Assembly: GCA_946554445.1 (NCBI GenBank)
Contig: CAMNSD010000020.1
Span: 1-64,000 of the forward strand
DNA length: 64,000 bases
Direction of reading: 5' to 3'
From: an uncultured Lachnospiraceae bacterium
GTDB taxonomy: Bacteria; Bacillota; Clostridia; Lachnospirales; Lachnospiraceae
The notes under the pieces were generated by a model that saw only the letters and a program-made list of their open reading frames with translations, was not told where the DNA came from and searched no databases. Position 1 is the first letter of the stretch. Every line of letters begins with the position of its first letter. Shown here piece by piece: positions 36,304 through 45,507 of this stretch. A program made the translations under genes and the position numbers.

Positions 36304-36327
36304 CCGAGTCCGCGAAGCGGAAATTCC
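36304..36327 (-). repeat. Dispersed hairpin repeat, copy B (partial, minus orientation)
   Basis: On the minus strand it reads GGAATTTCCGCTTCGCGG then ACTCGG, the same core as copies A, C and D without the first hairpin. It lies 3' of the nitroreductase gene and its terminator. Confidence 0.6.
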
Positions 36328-36333
36328 TTGTCT

Positions 36334-36365
36334 AAAAAAATAGAAGAGAATGAATCTCTTCTATT
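36334..36365 (-). terminator. Terminator of the nitroreductase gene
   Basis: On the minus strand AAATAGAAGAGA pairs with TCTCTTCTATTT around a 4-nt loop and is followed by TTTT. Confidence 0.85.
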
Positions 36366-36374
36366 TTGAATTAC

Positions 36375-36917
36375 TTATGATTGATAGGATAGTAACTCCT
36401 CCACGGGTTTCCTTCTGGGTGCAACAGGCGTCTCGTCAGGATAACCTACGGGAATGAGCGCCACCAGTTCTCGGTCTTCGGGAAGCTGTAATAAGGACTC
36501 TGCTTCTTTCTGGTCGAAGAGTCCAAGGATTACGGAACCAAGGCCTTTTTCATAGGCTGCAAGACATAAGCACTGGGAAGCGATACCGGCATCATACATC
36601 TGCCAGCCGTCGCCGCGGGGGGTGCTGAAGGAACCGTCACGTTCGTAACCGCTGCGGTTTTTGATAATGGTAACTGCCATCAGAACGGGAGCAGCAGCAA
36701 TGATATTACCGTTGGGAGGGTACATGGTAGTGCATTCTCTGGCAATCTGATCTTTCAGTGCGCCTTCTACTGCAATATAGCGGGTAATCTGTGTATGTTT
36801 CCAACTGGGAGCGTAGGAAGCGGTCTCGACAATCTCTGCCAGCAGTTCATGGGAAACGGCGTCTGCCTTGAACTTGCGGATACTTCTGCGCCCTAAGATA
36901 CAATCTTTTGCGGTCAT
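36375..36917 (-). CDS. Nitroreductase-family FMN oxidoreductase
   Basis: A flavin-dependent NAD(P)H oxidoreductase; the physiological substrate is unknown. The N-terminal RRSIRKFKADAV carries the FMN-phosphate arginines, and YEKGLGSVILGLFDQ and IPVGYPDETP are typical of the fold. The start is set at 36917 because AAGGAGGG lies directly upstream; the longer frame to 36959 includes the ribosome site. 180 residues. Own promoter and terminator. Confidence 0.88.
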   Translation of the reverse strand: MTAKDCILGRRSIRKFKADAVSHELLAEIVETASYAPSWKHTQITRYIAVEGALKDQIARECTTMYPPNGNIIAAAPVLMAVTIIKNRSGYERDGSFSTPRGDGWQMYDAGIASQCLCLAAYEKGLGSVILGLFDQKEAESLLQLPEDRELVALIPVGYPDETPVAPRRKPVEELLSYQS

Positions 36918-36972
36918 GTGTGTTCCCTCCTTATCATGTGGTGATGTAATTAGCAACATCTATATTTTGTAT

Positions 36973-37001
36973 ATCATATCACAAAGGCAGGAGGGATTCA
37001 A
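36973..37001 (-). promoter_or_regulatory. Promoter of the nitroreductase gene
   Basis: On the minus strand TTGAAT (37001-36996), 17-bp spacer, TATGAT (36978-36973). Confidence 0.65.
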
Positions 37002-37054
37002 GTAGAGCAACGTGATATTTTTAGACAATATAAGGCAAGTGTTTTCAGGGGAAC

Positions 37055-37083
37055 TTGTGAAATGAGATGGGGTATGTTATAGT
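37055..37083 (+). promoter_or_regulatory. Promoter of the PH-domain gene
   Basis: TTGTGA (37055-37060), 17-bp spacer, TATAGT (37078-37083). Divergent from the nitroreductase promoter. Confidence 0.65.
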
Positions 37084-37142
37084 AAACAGGGAGAATATAT
37101 CCGGTAAATGGGATTAGAGTTATTTGGAAGGAGAGTATAAAT

Positions 37143-37622
37143 ATGGAAGAAAATAAAGGTCAGGAGAGCAAGGTACAGGAACCTGAGGTACAGGAAAAGA
37201 CGGTAAAGCAGAGCCCAGAGCATGACGCGGCAGATGAAGAAAATGCAAAGGGGGAGGTCAAGGAGTATGTGGAACGGAAAAGATGGCTGTTTCTCGGACT
37301 GCCTTTTACCTTTACGAAATATACGGTGAATGAACAGGTGGTCACGATCAATGCCGGATTGTTCAGCACAACAGAAAACGACTGTTATTTATATAAGATA
37401 CAAGATGTGGAATTGCGGACGAGTCTGATTGAGCGAATCTTCGGACTGGGGACGGTGGCGTGTTTTACAGGCGATAACACCCATCCGCAGTTATTCCTGG
37501 AGCATATCAAACATGCCAAGGAAATCAAGAATTATATCCTGCATACATCAGAGGAAGCCAGAAGGAAGCGGCGCACGCTGAATACACTCAATATTGATGC
37601 GGATGATATTGATGAGATGTAG
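37143..37622 (+). CDS. Bacterial PH domain (bPH_2/YdbS-like) protein
   Basis: The N-terminal 40 residues are Glu/Lys/Gln-rich and probably disordered. From about residue 45 the sequence KRWLFLGLPFTFTKYTVNEQVVTI, written here in parts (KRWLFLGLPF; TKYTVNEQVV), then YLYKIQDVELRTSLIERIFG and GTVACFTGD follow the bacterial PH-like pattern. No membrane segment, so it is cytoplasmic, unlike YdbS/YdbT proteins. The role is unknown. GGAAGGAGAG precedes the ATG. Confidence 0.7.
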   Translation: MEENKGQESKVQEPEVQEKTVKQSPEHDAADEENAKGEVKEYVERKRWLFLGLPFTFTKYTVNEQVVTINAGLFSTTENDCYLYKIQDVELRTSLIERIFGLGTVACFTGDNTHPQLFLEHIKHAKEIKNYILHTSEEARRKRRTLNTLNIDADDIDEM

Positions 37623-37678
37623 TGCCATGCCGCAGTCGGAAAGCGTTTGTGACCGGACGGATGGCGGGGATGAGAGTA

Positions 37679-38092
37679 TCAGTCCGGGCGCAGGGTTTCA
37701 TCGTTTTCCCGCAGGAGGCGTTCAAACAGCAGGCCGGTGACAAACCAGAAAGGCGCATAGTCAAGGCGGACAACTTTGGCCAGATTCCAGCGGGAGTTTT
37801 CGTAGTTCCAGGGGCACAGTTCGCGCCGGTTGAGCCATACACCGGTGAGAAATTCCCCGGTGAAGATCAGACAGGTGTAGGTGAGTCCGCGGACGACCAG
37901 ACTGCAGTTTTTGACGAGGCGGCAGACCGGTGCAAGAAAGGCGGCCATCCCATAGATGGGGAACATCCAGATGGAAGTGGCGCCGGGCAGTGTCATATCT
38001 CGTTTGCGGAAAGCATGAAAGGCTGTGAAGATGATTTCCAGAAACCATCCCAGCAGGCCACAGTGAATGAAGTTGTGAATTAAATTTTTCAT
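37679..38092 (-). CDS. CmpB-type putative membrane permease (ABC_trans_CmpB family)
   Basis: A membrane protein of about 137 residues with four hydrophobic segments. The patterns GLLGWFLEIIFTAF, SIWMFPIYGMAAFLAP and CPWNYENSRWNLAKVVRLDY, followed by APFWFVTGLLFE, match from memory the CmpB-like putative ABC permease family common in Clostridia. No ATPase neighbour is present, so the permease label is doubtful. The start is uncertain: neither 38092 nor the longer 38116 has a good ribosome site. The plus-strand frame over the same bases is a shadow. Confidence 0.65.
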   Translation of the reverse strand: MKNLIHNFIHCGLLGWFLEIIFTAFHAFRKRDMTLPGATSIWMFPIYGMAAFLAPVCRLVKNCSLVVRGLTYTCLIFTGEFLTGVWLNRRELCPWNYENSRWNLAKVVRLDYAPFWFVTGLLFERLLRENDETLRPD

Positions 38093-38163
38093 AGTTACAG
38101 TATGGGCGGAAATCATATTTTTATACAGTGTGATCAGGTATCGAATACTGGAGAGGGGAGCAC

Positions 38164-39495
38164 ATGAACTACAGAGAAGCCATGGATTATATAGAGCAGC
38201 TGAAGCCGCTTGGCAGCGTTATGGGGCTTGAGACGATGCGTGGCTTGTGTGAACGTCTGGGTAATCCCCAGGATAAGCTGAAGTTTATACATATTGCCGG
38301 CACTAATGGCAAAGGTTCTGTGCTTGCCTATATTTCCACGGTGTTGCAGACAGCCGGTTATAAGGTAGGGCGCTACATTTCTCCTGCGGTGTTGGATTAT
38401 CGGGAGCATTTTCAGGTAGATGGCAGGATGATCACCCAGTCAGGGTTTTGTAAGTATCTGGAACCTGTGAGAGAGGCGGCGGACGCCATGGCCGGGGAGG
38501 GGGGAGCGCATCCCACGCTCTTTGAGGTGGAGACGGCGGTGGCTTTTCTCTATTTTTTGGACAAGGGCTGTGATCTGGTGGTGCTGGAGACCGGGCTTGG
38601 CGGTGCGCTGGATGCCACCAATGTAATAAGCACTACGGTGGCGGCTGTCTTTGCATCCATCAGTATGGACCATATGGAGATTTTGGGGGATTCGCTGGAG
38701 CAGATTGCGCTGGCGAAGGCTGGAATCATTAAGAACAAGTGTTATGTAATATCGGCCAGGCAGACTCCGGAGGTCATGAAAGTCCTGCGGCAGGCGGCGC
38801 TGCTTCGCAAGGCCAAGTTTTTTACGGCGGATGTGAGTAAGGCTAAGAACGTGAAGAGCGGGATATCGAAACAACATTTCAGTTATGATAAATATAAGAA
38901 CCTGGAGATTGGCATGTTAGGCCAGTTTCAGATTGAGAACGCGGTGGTGGCAGTGGAGACGCTTACGATGTTAGGACGTTTGGGTTATCCAGTGCCGGAA
39001 GATAAACTGCGCGAGGGACTTATGCAGACCAATTGGCCGGGGCGCTTCCAGGTGATCGGAAAGAAGCCGCTGTTTATCGCGGACGGCGCTCACAATGAAG
39101 ACGCCTCTAAAAGGCTGGCAGAGAGTATCCGCTTCTATTATGCGGACAGAAAGATTATTTATATCATGGGTATGCTGCGGGATAAAGAGTGTGATAAAGT
39201 TATTCGGAATACTTTTGAACTGGCGCAGCATATCATCACGGTGACGCCCCCTATAAAAGAACGAGCGTTATCAGCCTATGAGTTGGCGCAGGCAGTCAGG
39301 GAATATCATGACAGCGTGACAGTGGCGGACAGTGTACAGGAAGCGGTGGAGATCGCCTATCTTCTCGCAGGAGCGGACAAAGAGACGGTGATTATCGCTT
39401 TTGGTTCCCTATCTTATCTGGGGGAACTAATGAATATAGTAGAACATAGAGATACGATCAGGAGAGACTCTCATGGTAGATCAGAACAAAATTAA
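38164..39495 (+). CDS. folC: Folylpolyglutamate / dihydrofolate synthase
   Basis: FolC adds glutamate to dihydropteroate and folates. The P-loop [16 protein letters not shown] is near residue 42, followed by [19 protein letters not shown]; the Mg/ATP region [11 protein letters not shown] and the C-terminal domain [13 protein letters not shown] are typical. At 443 residues. Its 3' end overlaps folE by 23 nt, starting a compact folate operon folC-folE-folP-folBK. Confidence 0.94.
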   Translation: MNYREAMDYIEQLKPLGSVMGLETMRGLCERLGNPQDKLKFIHIAGTNGKGSVLAYISTVLQTAGYKVGRYISPAVLDYREHFQVDGRMITQSGFCKYLEPVREAADAMAGEGGAHPTLFEVETAVAFLYFLDKGCDLVVLETGLGGALDATNVISTTVAAVFASISMDHMEILGDSLEQIALAKAGIIKNKCYVISARQTPEVMKVLRQAALLRKAKFFTADVSKAKNVKSGISKQHFSYDKYKNLEIGMLGQFQIENAVVAVETLTMLGRLGYPVPEDKLREGLMQTNWPGRFQVIGKKPLFIADGAHNEDASKRLAESIRFYYADRKIIYIMGMLRDKECDKVIRNTFELAQHIITVTPPIKERALSAYELAQAVREYHDSVTVADSVQEAVEIAYLLAGADKETVIIAFGSLSYLGELMNIVEHRDTIRRDSHGRSEQN

Positions 39496-40057
39496 AACGG
39501 CAGTAGAAATGCTGCTAGAAGGCATCGGAGAGGATGTAGGGCGGGAAGGCCTGCGGGAGACACCGGACCGGATTGCCCGTATGTACAGCGAGATTTTTGC
39601 GGGGATGGACGAGGATGCTTCGGAACACTTGTCCAAGACATTTCCGGTAGCAAGCAACGAGATTGTAGTGGAGAAAGATATTACGTTTTATTCGATCTGC
39701 GAACATCACTTGATGCCCTTTTATGGAAAGGCGCATATTGCCTACCTGCCCAATGGCAGGGTGGTGGGAATCAGTAAACTGGCAAGGACGGTGGAAGTGT
39801 ATGCAAGAAGGCCGCAGATTCAGGAACAGATGACCATACAGATTGCGGATGCCATCATGGAGTATCTGGCGCCGCAGGGAGCGATGGTGATGCTGGAAGC
39901 GGAGCATATGTGTATGACCATGCGAGGGGTGAAGAAACCGGGAAGTAAGACGGTGACGGTTGCGGCCAGAGGGTGTTTTCGGGATAATCCACAGTGGCAG
40001 AATTTATTCTTTAGAATGATTCGAAGTGATGAGAAATATAATCAGGATTTAATATAG
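39473..40057 (+). CDS. folE: GTP cyclohydrolase I
   Basis: FolE opens GTP to dihydroneopterin triphosphate, the first step to folate. Zinc ligands are in [18 protein letters not shown] (near residue 80) and [11 protein letters not shown] (near 142). [19 protein letters not shown] is the usual N-terminal motif. Length 194. AGGAGAG upstream within folC sets the start. Confidence 0.96.
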   Translation: MVDQNKIKTAVEMLLEGIGEDVGREGLRETPDRIARMYSEIFAGMDEDASEHLSKTFPVASNEIVVEKDITFYSICEHHLMPFYGKAHIAYLPNGRVVGISKLARTVEVYARRPQIQEQMTIQIADAIMEYLAPQGAMVMLEAEHMCMTMRGVKKPGSKTVTVAARGCFRDNPQWQNLFFRMIRSDEKYNQDLI

Positions 40058-40116
40058 ACTGATTTGCGTATAGAGTCGAATAACTAGCAAAAACATGAAA
40101 AGAAGGAGGAAAAGTA

Positions 40117-40935
40117 ATGAGGATTGGACAGAGAGATTTCAGGACAAAAGGACACACTTATGTGATGGGGATTCTTAACGTAACACCCGATTCTTTTTCG
40201 GATGGAGGAAAGTATAACGAACTTGACAAGGCATTATCTCGTGTAGAAGAAATGATCAAGGAAGGCGCAGATATCGTGGATGTGGGGGGAGAGTCTACCA
40301 GACCGGGGTACAGCATTATTTCTGACCAGGAAGAGATTGATAGAGTGGCTCCTGTGATTGAAAATATTAAGTCCAGATTTAATATACCAGTGTCTCTTGA
40401 TACCTATAAATCGGAGGTGGCGCGCGCCGGTATCGCGGCGGGGGCGGATATGATCAACGATATTTGGGGATTAAAATATGATGAAAAAATTGCGGAAGTG
40501 ATTGCGCAGGCACAGGTTCCCTGTTGTCTGACGCATAATCGGAAAGAACCGGTATATACGAAGCTGATAGAAGAAATTCTCTTTGATCTGGAAGCGTCCC
40601 TGGATATTGCACATAAAGCCGGTATTGCGGACAGCAATATCATTATTGATCCGGGCGTGGGATTCGGCAAAAACTATGAGAATAACCTGGAAGTGATAGA
40701 CAGGCTTCAGAATTTCCATTCTTTGGGATATCCGTTGCTTTTGGGCGCAAGCCGCAAATCTGTAGTGGGTATGGGCCTTGACCTTCCAGTGACGGAACGT
40801 ATGGAAGGTACTCTGGTGACGACGGTATATGGCGTGAAAAAGGGGGCAATGTTTGTCCGTGTACATGATGTGAAGGAAAATGTGCGTGCAGTTAAGATGA
40901 CAGAGGCAATCAGGGACGGCTATAAACATGGATGA
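40117..40935 (+). CDS. folP: Dihydropteroate synthase
   Basis: FolP couples p-aminobenzoate to the pterin diphosphate and is the sulfonamide target. GILNVTPDSFSDGGKY (near residue 20), VDVGGESTRPG, DPGVGFGKN and LLGASRKS are all intact. Length 272. It overlaps the next gene by 8 nt. Confidence 0.96.
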   Translation: MRIGQRDFRTKGHTYVMGILNVTPDSFSDGGKYNELDKALSRVEEMIKEGADIVDVGGESTRPGYSIISDQEEIDRVAPVIENIKSRFNIPVSLDTYKSEVARAGIAAGADMINDIWGLKYDEKIAEVIAQAQVPCCLTHNRKEPVYTKLIEEILFDLEASLDIAHKAGIADSNIIIDPGVGFGKNYENNLEVIDRLQNFHSLGYPLLLGASRKSVVGMGLDLPVTERMEGTLVTTVYGVKKGAMFVRVHDVKENVRAVKMTEAIRDGYKHG

Positions 40936-41767
40936 GATTATCATTGAAGATCTCCAGATATACGCCCATCATGGCGTGTATCCGAAAGAGAATGAAATAG
41001 GACAGAATTTTTATGTCAGCGCCAGATTGGAGACGGATACCAGGAGAGCAGGTGTGATGGACGATTTAAGCTTGTCCACAAACTACGGGGATGTCTGTCG
41101 GTTTTTACATTCTTTTCTGACGGAACATACTTATAAGCTAATTGAGACGGCGGCGGAGCGGGCGGCGGAGGCACTTCTTTTGACTTTTCCGCATATCAGG
41201 AGCGTTACGTTGGAAGTCAAAAAGCCGGAGGCGCCGATTCCCTTCCCCTTCGGTTCCGTTTCGGTCAGGATTAAACGGGGCTGGCGGCGGGCCTATATCG
41301 CCTGCGGTTCTAATATGGGTGATCGCGCACAGTATTTAAATGCGGCGGTGGCGGCTTTCCAGGCTGACCATAAATGTAATGTGATACGTATTTCAGAATG
41401 GATGGAGACGACGGCTTATGGCGGCGTGGAACAGGATGATTTTTTAAACGGTGCGATCGCGCTTGACACGATCTATACACCGGAGGAACTGTTGGAAAAG
41501 ATTCATGTGATCGAAAAAAACCAGGGCAGGAAACGCAAAGTACATTGGGGGCCGCGGACACTGGACTTGGACATCCTTCTTTATGAAGACTGCGTGATGG
41601 ATACTGAGGAATTGACGATTCCTCACAAAGATATGAAAAACCGCGATTTTGTACTGAAGCCGCTTTCACAGATTGCGCCTTATGAAAGGCACCCCATATT
41701 GGGGAAATCTGTCCTGCAGATGTATGAGGACGTAAAGCGAGACGGAGAGGAACACGTAATAAAGTAA
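40928..41767 (+). CDS. folBK: Fused dihydroneopterin aldolase / HPPK
   Basis: A bifunctional folate enzyme. Residues 1-118 are FolB (DLQIYAHHGVYPKENEIGQ; ETAAERAAEALL), which cleaves dihydroneopterin; residues about 119-279 are FolK (YIACGSNMGDRAQYLN; WGPRTLDLDILLYED), which adds pyrophosphate from ATP. Such fusions are known in some Clostridia and elsewhere. A folA or pab gene is not present here. Confidence 0.94.
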   Translation: MDEIIIEDLQIYAHHGVYPKENEIGQNFYVSARLETDTRRAGVMDDLSLSTNYGDVCRFLHSFLTEHTYKLIETAAERAAEALLLTFPHIRSVTLEVKKPEAPIPFPFGSVSVRIKRGWRRAYIACGSNMGDRAQYLNAAVAAFQADHKCNVIRISEWMETTAYGGVEQDDFLNGAIALDTIYTPEELLEKIHVIEKNQGRKRKVHWGPRTLDLDILLYEDCVMDTEELTIPHKDMKNRDFVLKPLSQIAPYERHPILGKSVLQMYEDVKRDGEEHVIK

Positions 41768-41768
41768 C

Positions 41769-41811
41769 AAATCGAGCAAGATCGATTGCGAGATCCGCTT
41801 CGCGGCCTCGG
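41769..41811 (+). repeat. Dispersed double-hairpin repeat, copy C (after folBK)
   Basis: Starts one base after the folBK stop codon. AATCG/CGATT form hairpin one; the core CGAGATCCGCTTCGCGG then CCTCGG forms hairpin two. Confidence 0.75.
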
Positions 41812-41832
41812 AAAAGTAGAAGATTTAAAATG

Positions 41833-41864
41833 GGCTGGCACCGGGTGGTGTCAGCCTATATTTT
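41833..41864 (+). terminator. Terminator of the folate operon
   Basis: GGCTGGCACC (41833-41842) pairs with GGTGTCAGCC (41847-41856) with one G-U, loop GGGT, then TATATTTT. It overlaps the stop codon of the convergent DUF5050-like gene. Confidence 0.8.
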
Positions 41865-42894
41865 GTAAGGCAGCCTGTTTGGCGGCCTCAAATGTGGTCA
41901 CATTGACAGGCCCGAAAGTACTCGTTCTGTAGACAGGAATCGACTCGTTAAAGCCGTTAAAGTATACATAGTTGGAAGTGATGTTGATGTTCTGGAACAC
42001 GCCTTCACGTACAATCTCCTGGGAAGAGCCATCGATGATCATCCGTTTGAGGGCAGGAGCGTCTGCAGAACTAACTTGATAATAGATGTAACTGCCATAA
42101 ACGTTAAACATGTCGATGCGGTCGTTGGTCAGCACCTCCACTATATTTTCAGACAAAGAATAACGGCATAGACGGTAATTTTCTGACACATCCATGTAAT
42201 AGACATAGCCATCTTGGACGATAGGATTCCAGATATTGCCCTGCCATATGACAGAGTCTTTGTCTGTGGAGGTATCGAGGGCGTGGAGATAATGATCCTT
42301 GGTGGTACCCTGATAATAAATCTTGCCGTTCACATAGCAGTTCGGGTTAATGATCTCGTTCGTGACGGTCTGTTTTTCTTTCTTGTTGATCATGATTTTG
42401 TCCAGGGAGGTTCCGGCACTGTTATCATACTTTTCATAATACAGATAATTGCCGCACAGCTGCATACTGACAATGTGGCATCTGTCCAGATTGACAACCG
42501 ATTTGCCTTTCAAATTGCTTCTGTAGATACCGGAAGTCTTCATCATGTATCCCAGGCCGTCCCCGCCGGATGTGTTGGAGCCGCTGGTCATGGCAAAGTA
42601 CAGATATTTGCCGGCGGCGTTGATGGAAGAGACAGGGCTGCTGTTCAGCTTCTGCATATCTGTTTCGTCGGCATTCATGGAATAGAGTGCGTTGTTGTCG
42701 TAGGCGTTAGCGAAGTATACCCGCCCGTCCAATTCACAGAAAAAACCGCCGTTGTTGAGATTCCCGGCGGTATTGCCGCTCGTATTTTCATCATTCAAAG
42801 CAATTCGGCCGCTCAGTGTGGCAAGCAGTATTAATAGAATGAGTATAACGCATGTTATTGAAATAATCAGGATGTTCTTGCGCGTGCTGGTCAT
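41851..42894 (-). CDS. DUF5050-like beta-propeller protein with N-terminal membrane anchor
   Basis: A 347-residue protein with one N-terminal membrane segment (ILIISITCVILILLILLATL) and an extracytoplasmic domain of repeats of about 40 residues, each with a Tyr-rich strand: GRVYFANAYDN, GKYLYFAMTSG, GNYLYYEKYDN, GKIYYQGTTKD, GYVYYMDVSEN, GSYIYYQVSS, SNYVYFNGFN. This seven-strand periodicity fits a beta-propeller of the DUF5050 type. Role unknown, perhaps surface binding. AGGGGG precedes the ATG. Confidence 0.75.
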   Translation of the reverse strand: MTSTRKNILIISITCVILILLILLATLSGRIALNDENTSGNTAGNLNNGGFFCELDGRVYFANAYDNNALYSMNADETDMQKLNSSPVSSINAAGKYLYFAMTSGSNTSGGDGLGYMMKTSGIYRSNLKGKSVVNLDRCHIVSMQLCGNYLYYEKYDNSAGTSLDKIMINKKEKQTVTNEIINPNCYVNGKIYYQGTTKDHYLHALDTSTDKDSVIWQGNIWNPIVQDGYVYYMDVSENYRLCRYSLSENIVEVLTNDRIDMFNVYGSYIYYQVSSADAPALKRMIIDGSSQEIVREGVFQNINITSNYVYFNGFNESIPVYRTSTFGPVNVTTFEAAKQAALQNIG

Positions 42895-42924
42895 TGATGT
42901 GTCCCCCTACTGACTGATACCTCT

Positions 42925-42953
42925 ATTATATCTATAATCCCGCTTGCTATCAA
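42925..42953 (-). promoter_or_regulatory. Promoter of the DUF5050-like gene
   Basis: On the minus strand TTGATA (42953-42948), 17-bp spacer, TATAAT (42930-42925). Confidence 0.75.
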
Positions 42954-43035
42954 GGGGGATTTGGGGTAAACTGTTGTTAAGTTTATGGTGAAGAATTCAC
43001 CGGATTACAGATGCGTTTAGGAGAGGCGGAAGAGC

Positions 43036-44163
43036 ATGGATTTACAGACATTACGCGGACAGCTGGATGAGATTGACGAGCAGATTGTGAAGCTTTATGA
43101 GGAACGAATGGAGATTTCTTCCCAGGTGGCTGATTATAAGATAGAGACTGGAAAGAAGGTATTTGACAAGACCAGGGAGCAGGAAAAGCTGCAGAAGGTG
43201 AAGTCTTTAACGCATAATGCTTTTAACGCCTATGGGGTACAGGAACTTTTTGAGCAGATCATGTCTATGAGCCGCAAGCTGCAGTACAATAAGCTGGCGG
43301 AGGCGGGAGCCCTGGGCAGACTGCCCTTTATCGGCGTAGACAGTCTGGATGCCGGGAAGGCCAGGGTAGTCTTTCAGGGAGCGGAAGGTTCTTACTCCCA
43401 GATGGCGATGATACAGTACTTTGGCGAGGCAGTCAATGCGTTTCATGTGGATACGTTCCGGGATGCCATGTGTGCGATTGAGGATGGCAGCGCTGATTTT
43501 GCTGTGCTTCCCATAGAAAATTCTACAGCCGGCATTGTCAATGAGATATATGACTTGTTGGTGGAATTTGAGAATTATATTGTGGGAGAACAGATTATTA
43601 AGATTGAACATTGTTTGATGGGTGTGCCGGGGGCAGATATCGAAGGGATTCAAAGGGTATATTCCCACCCCCAGTCTTTGATGCAGAGTGCCAGGTATTT
43701 GAGTGCGCACGAGAATTGGCAGCAGATTAGTATACAGAATAATGCCTTTGCGGCGAGAAAGGTCAGCGAGGATCAGGATGCCGCACAGGCAGCCATCGCC
43801 AGCGAACAGGCGGCGAAGATTTATGGGCTGGAAATCTTAAAACGGGGCGTCAACCAGTCGGAGACGAATTCCACCCGTTTTATCATCGTTACCAACCAGA
43901 AGATATTCTTAAAAGAGGCAAAGAAGATCAGCATCTGTCTGGAAGTGCCCCACGAGAGCGGTTCTTTATATCATATGTTATCGCATTTTATCTATAATAA
44001 TCTGAATATGACGAAGATCGAGAGCCGACCCATTGAGGACAGGAACTGGGAATACAGGTTTTTTATTGATTTTGAGGGGAATCTGGCGGACGGCGCAGTC
44101 AAGAATACCCTGCGGGGACTTCGGGAAGAGGCGCGCAATATGAAAATTTTGGGAAATTACTGA
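43036..44163 (+). CDS. pheA: Bifunctional chorismate mutase / prephenate dehydratase
   Basis: The P-protein of phenylalanine synthesis. An AroQ chorismate mutase domain (LRGQLDEIDEQIVKLYEERM, residues 5-90) is fused to prephenate dehydratase (VFQGAEGSYSQMAM; PIENSTAGIVNEIYD; NSTRFIIV) and a C-terminal ACT domain with the ESRP motif that binds phenylalanine. Thus feedback inhibition is expected. Length 375. A hairpin GGTGAA/TTCACC lies upstream, but I see no T-box. Confidence 0.94.
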   Translation: MDLQTLRGQLDEIDEQIVKLYEERMEISSQVADYKIETGKKVFDKTREQEKLQKVKSLTHNAFNAYGVQELFEQIMSMSRKLQYNKLAEAGALGRLPFIGVDSLDAGKARVVFQGAEGSYSQMAMIQYFGEAVNAFHVDTFRDAMCAIEDGSADFAVLPIENSTAGIVNEIYDLLVEFENYIVGEQIIKIEHCLMGVPGADIEGIQRVYSHPQSLMQSARYLSAHENWQQISIQNNAFAARKVSEDQDAAQAAIASEQAAKIYGLEILKRGVNQSETNSTRFIIVTNQKIFLKEAKKISICLEVPHESGSLYHMLSHFIYNNLNMTKIESRPIEDRNWEYRFFIDFEGNLADGAVKNTLRGLREEARNMKILGNY

Positions 44164-44182
44164 TAGGGAGAGACATAAAGCG

Positions 44183-45472
44183 ATGAGAGAAGAAGAACTG
44201 GTGATATACAGGGAGTTCGCGGACGGCGAGATCCTGAAGAATATGGTATGGCTGATGGAGCATTACCGGGCAGGAGATGGCAGGGCGAGACCGCTTTTCT
44301 ATGAGTGTATGCACGGCCTGTTAAAGACAGCGGCCGATCACGGTTTCTACGGGAATCTCTGGCACTGTTATCTGACCAATCTTTTAGTCAACAATGAGAA
44401 CAGTTACAGCATGGCCTGTGAGATCAGAGGTGAGGTGGAGGGCAGTATCAACGAGTTGGTCCTGCATGATATCGCGATTTTTAAAGAATTTTATGATTAC
44501 GATTTCCAAGAGATGATGGAAATCCTGAAGGCGCCGGAGTTTGCGGTGATCTTGTCTTATGAAAAGCCGTCCCATGCGGGAAAGGTCTACAATAAGCGTA
44601 TCCGCGACCGAATCTGTACGCTGGCCAAGCAGTTTGTGGAGAACGAGGACGCCCGTGCCATGAAGGCCACGCTTACCCAGTTCTACCGGGAGTACGGCGT
44701 GGGCAATATGGGGCTGCATAAGGCGTTTCGGGTGGCGCACACGGATGACGGGGTGAAGATTGTACCGATTTTAAATATTGCCCATGTGCATCTTGACGAC
44801 TTGGTGGGATATGAGATCCCCAAGAAAAAACTGATTGATAATACGGAAGCTTTTGTGGAGGGCAGACGGGCTAATAATTGTCTGCTTTTCGGTGATGCCG
44901 GTACGGGTAAATCTTCCTGTGTGAAGGCTATTGCCAATGAGTATTATGACAGAGGGCTTCGAATCATTGAGCTGTACAAGCATCAGTTTCAGGATTTAAA
45001 CAGCGTGATTTCCCAGGTAAAAAATCGGAACTATAAGTTCATCATCTATATGGATGATCTGAGTTTCGAAGATTTTGAGATCGAATATAAATATCTAAAA
45101 GCCGTCATTGAAGGCGGTCTTGAGAAAAAACCTGCCAATGTGCTGATCTATGCCACCTCCAACAGACGTCACTTAATTCGGGAGAATTACAGCGACAAGG
45201 CGGACCGCAGAGATGAGGATATGCATGCGGGAGATACGGTGCAGGAGAAGCTGTCTCTAGTCTATCGGTTTGGGGTGTCTATATTCTTCTGTGCGCCGGA
45301 TAAAAAACAGTTCCAGCAGATTGTCAAGGTGCTGGCGGACAGAAACGGTGTGCACATGGATGAGGAGACATTGTATCTGGAGGCCAATAAGTGGGAACTT
45401 GCCCACGGCGGACTCTCCGGCAGGACGGCCCAACAGTTTATTGATTATCTGTTGGGGCAGAAGACAGAGTAA
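44183..45472 (+). CDS. AAA-type ATPase, DUF815 family
   Basis: A P-loop ATPase of unknown function. Walker A GDAGTGKSSCVKAI is near residue 240, Walker B FIIYMDDLSFEDFE near 290, and ATSNRRHL (sensor 1) near 325. The N-terminal 200 residues are helical and specific to the family. It follows pheA by 19 nt and precedes ppx by 35 nt, so it is probably cotranscribed. Confidence 0.85.
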   Translation: MREEELVIYREFADGEILKNMVWLMEHYRAGDGRARPLFYECMHGLLKTAADHGFYGNLWHCYLTNLLVNNENSYSMACEIRGEVEGSINELVLHDIAIFKEFYDYDFQEMMEILKAPEFAVILSYEKPSHAGKVYNKRIRDRICTLAKQFVENEDARAMKATLTQFYREYGVGNMGLHKAFRVAHTDDGVKIVPILNIAHVHLDDLVGYEIPKKKLIDNTEAFVEGRRANNCLLFGDAGTGKSSCVKAIANEYYDRGLRIIELYKHQFQDLNSVISQVKNRNYKFIIYMDDLSFEDFEIEYKYLKAVIEGGLEKKPANVLIYATSNRRHLIRENYSDKADRRDEDMHAGDTVQEKLSLVYRFGVSIFFCAPDKKQFQQIVKVLADRNGVHMDEETLYLEANKWELAHGGLSGRTAQQFIDYLLGQKTE

Positions 45473-45507
45473 TATGTGACAGACTATATAGGGAAGAGGG
45501 GATTCAT

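Noticed and set aside
37622-38083. 153-codon plus-strand frame opposite the CmpB-like gene
   Set aside because: Its product is low in recognisable motifs, while the minus strand gives a clear four-helix membrane protein with family motifs; it also has no ribosome site.
42214-42834. 206-codon plus-strand frame opposite the DUF5050-like gene
   Set aside because: The minus-strand protein has regular beta repeats, an anchor and a promoter; the plus frame has no ribosome site.
42960-43035. T-box or attenuator before pheA
   Set aside because: Only a 6-bp hairpin (GGTGAA/TTCACC) is present; no T-box sequence, specifier loop or terminator pair.
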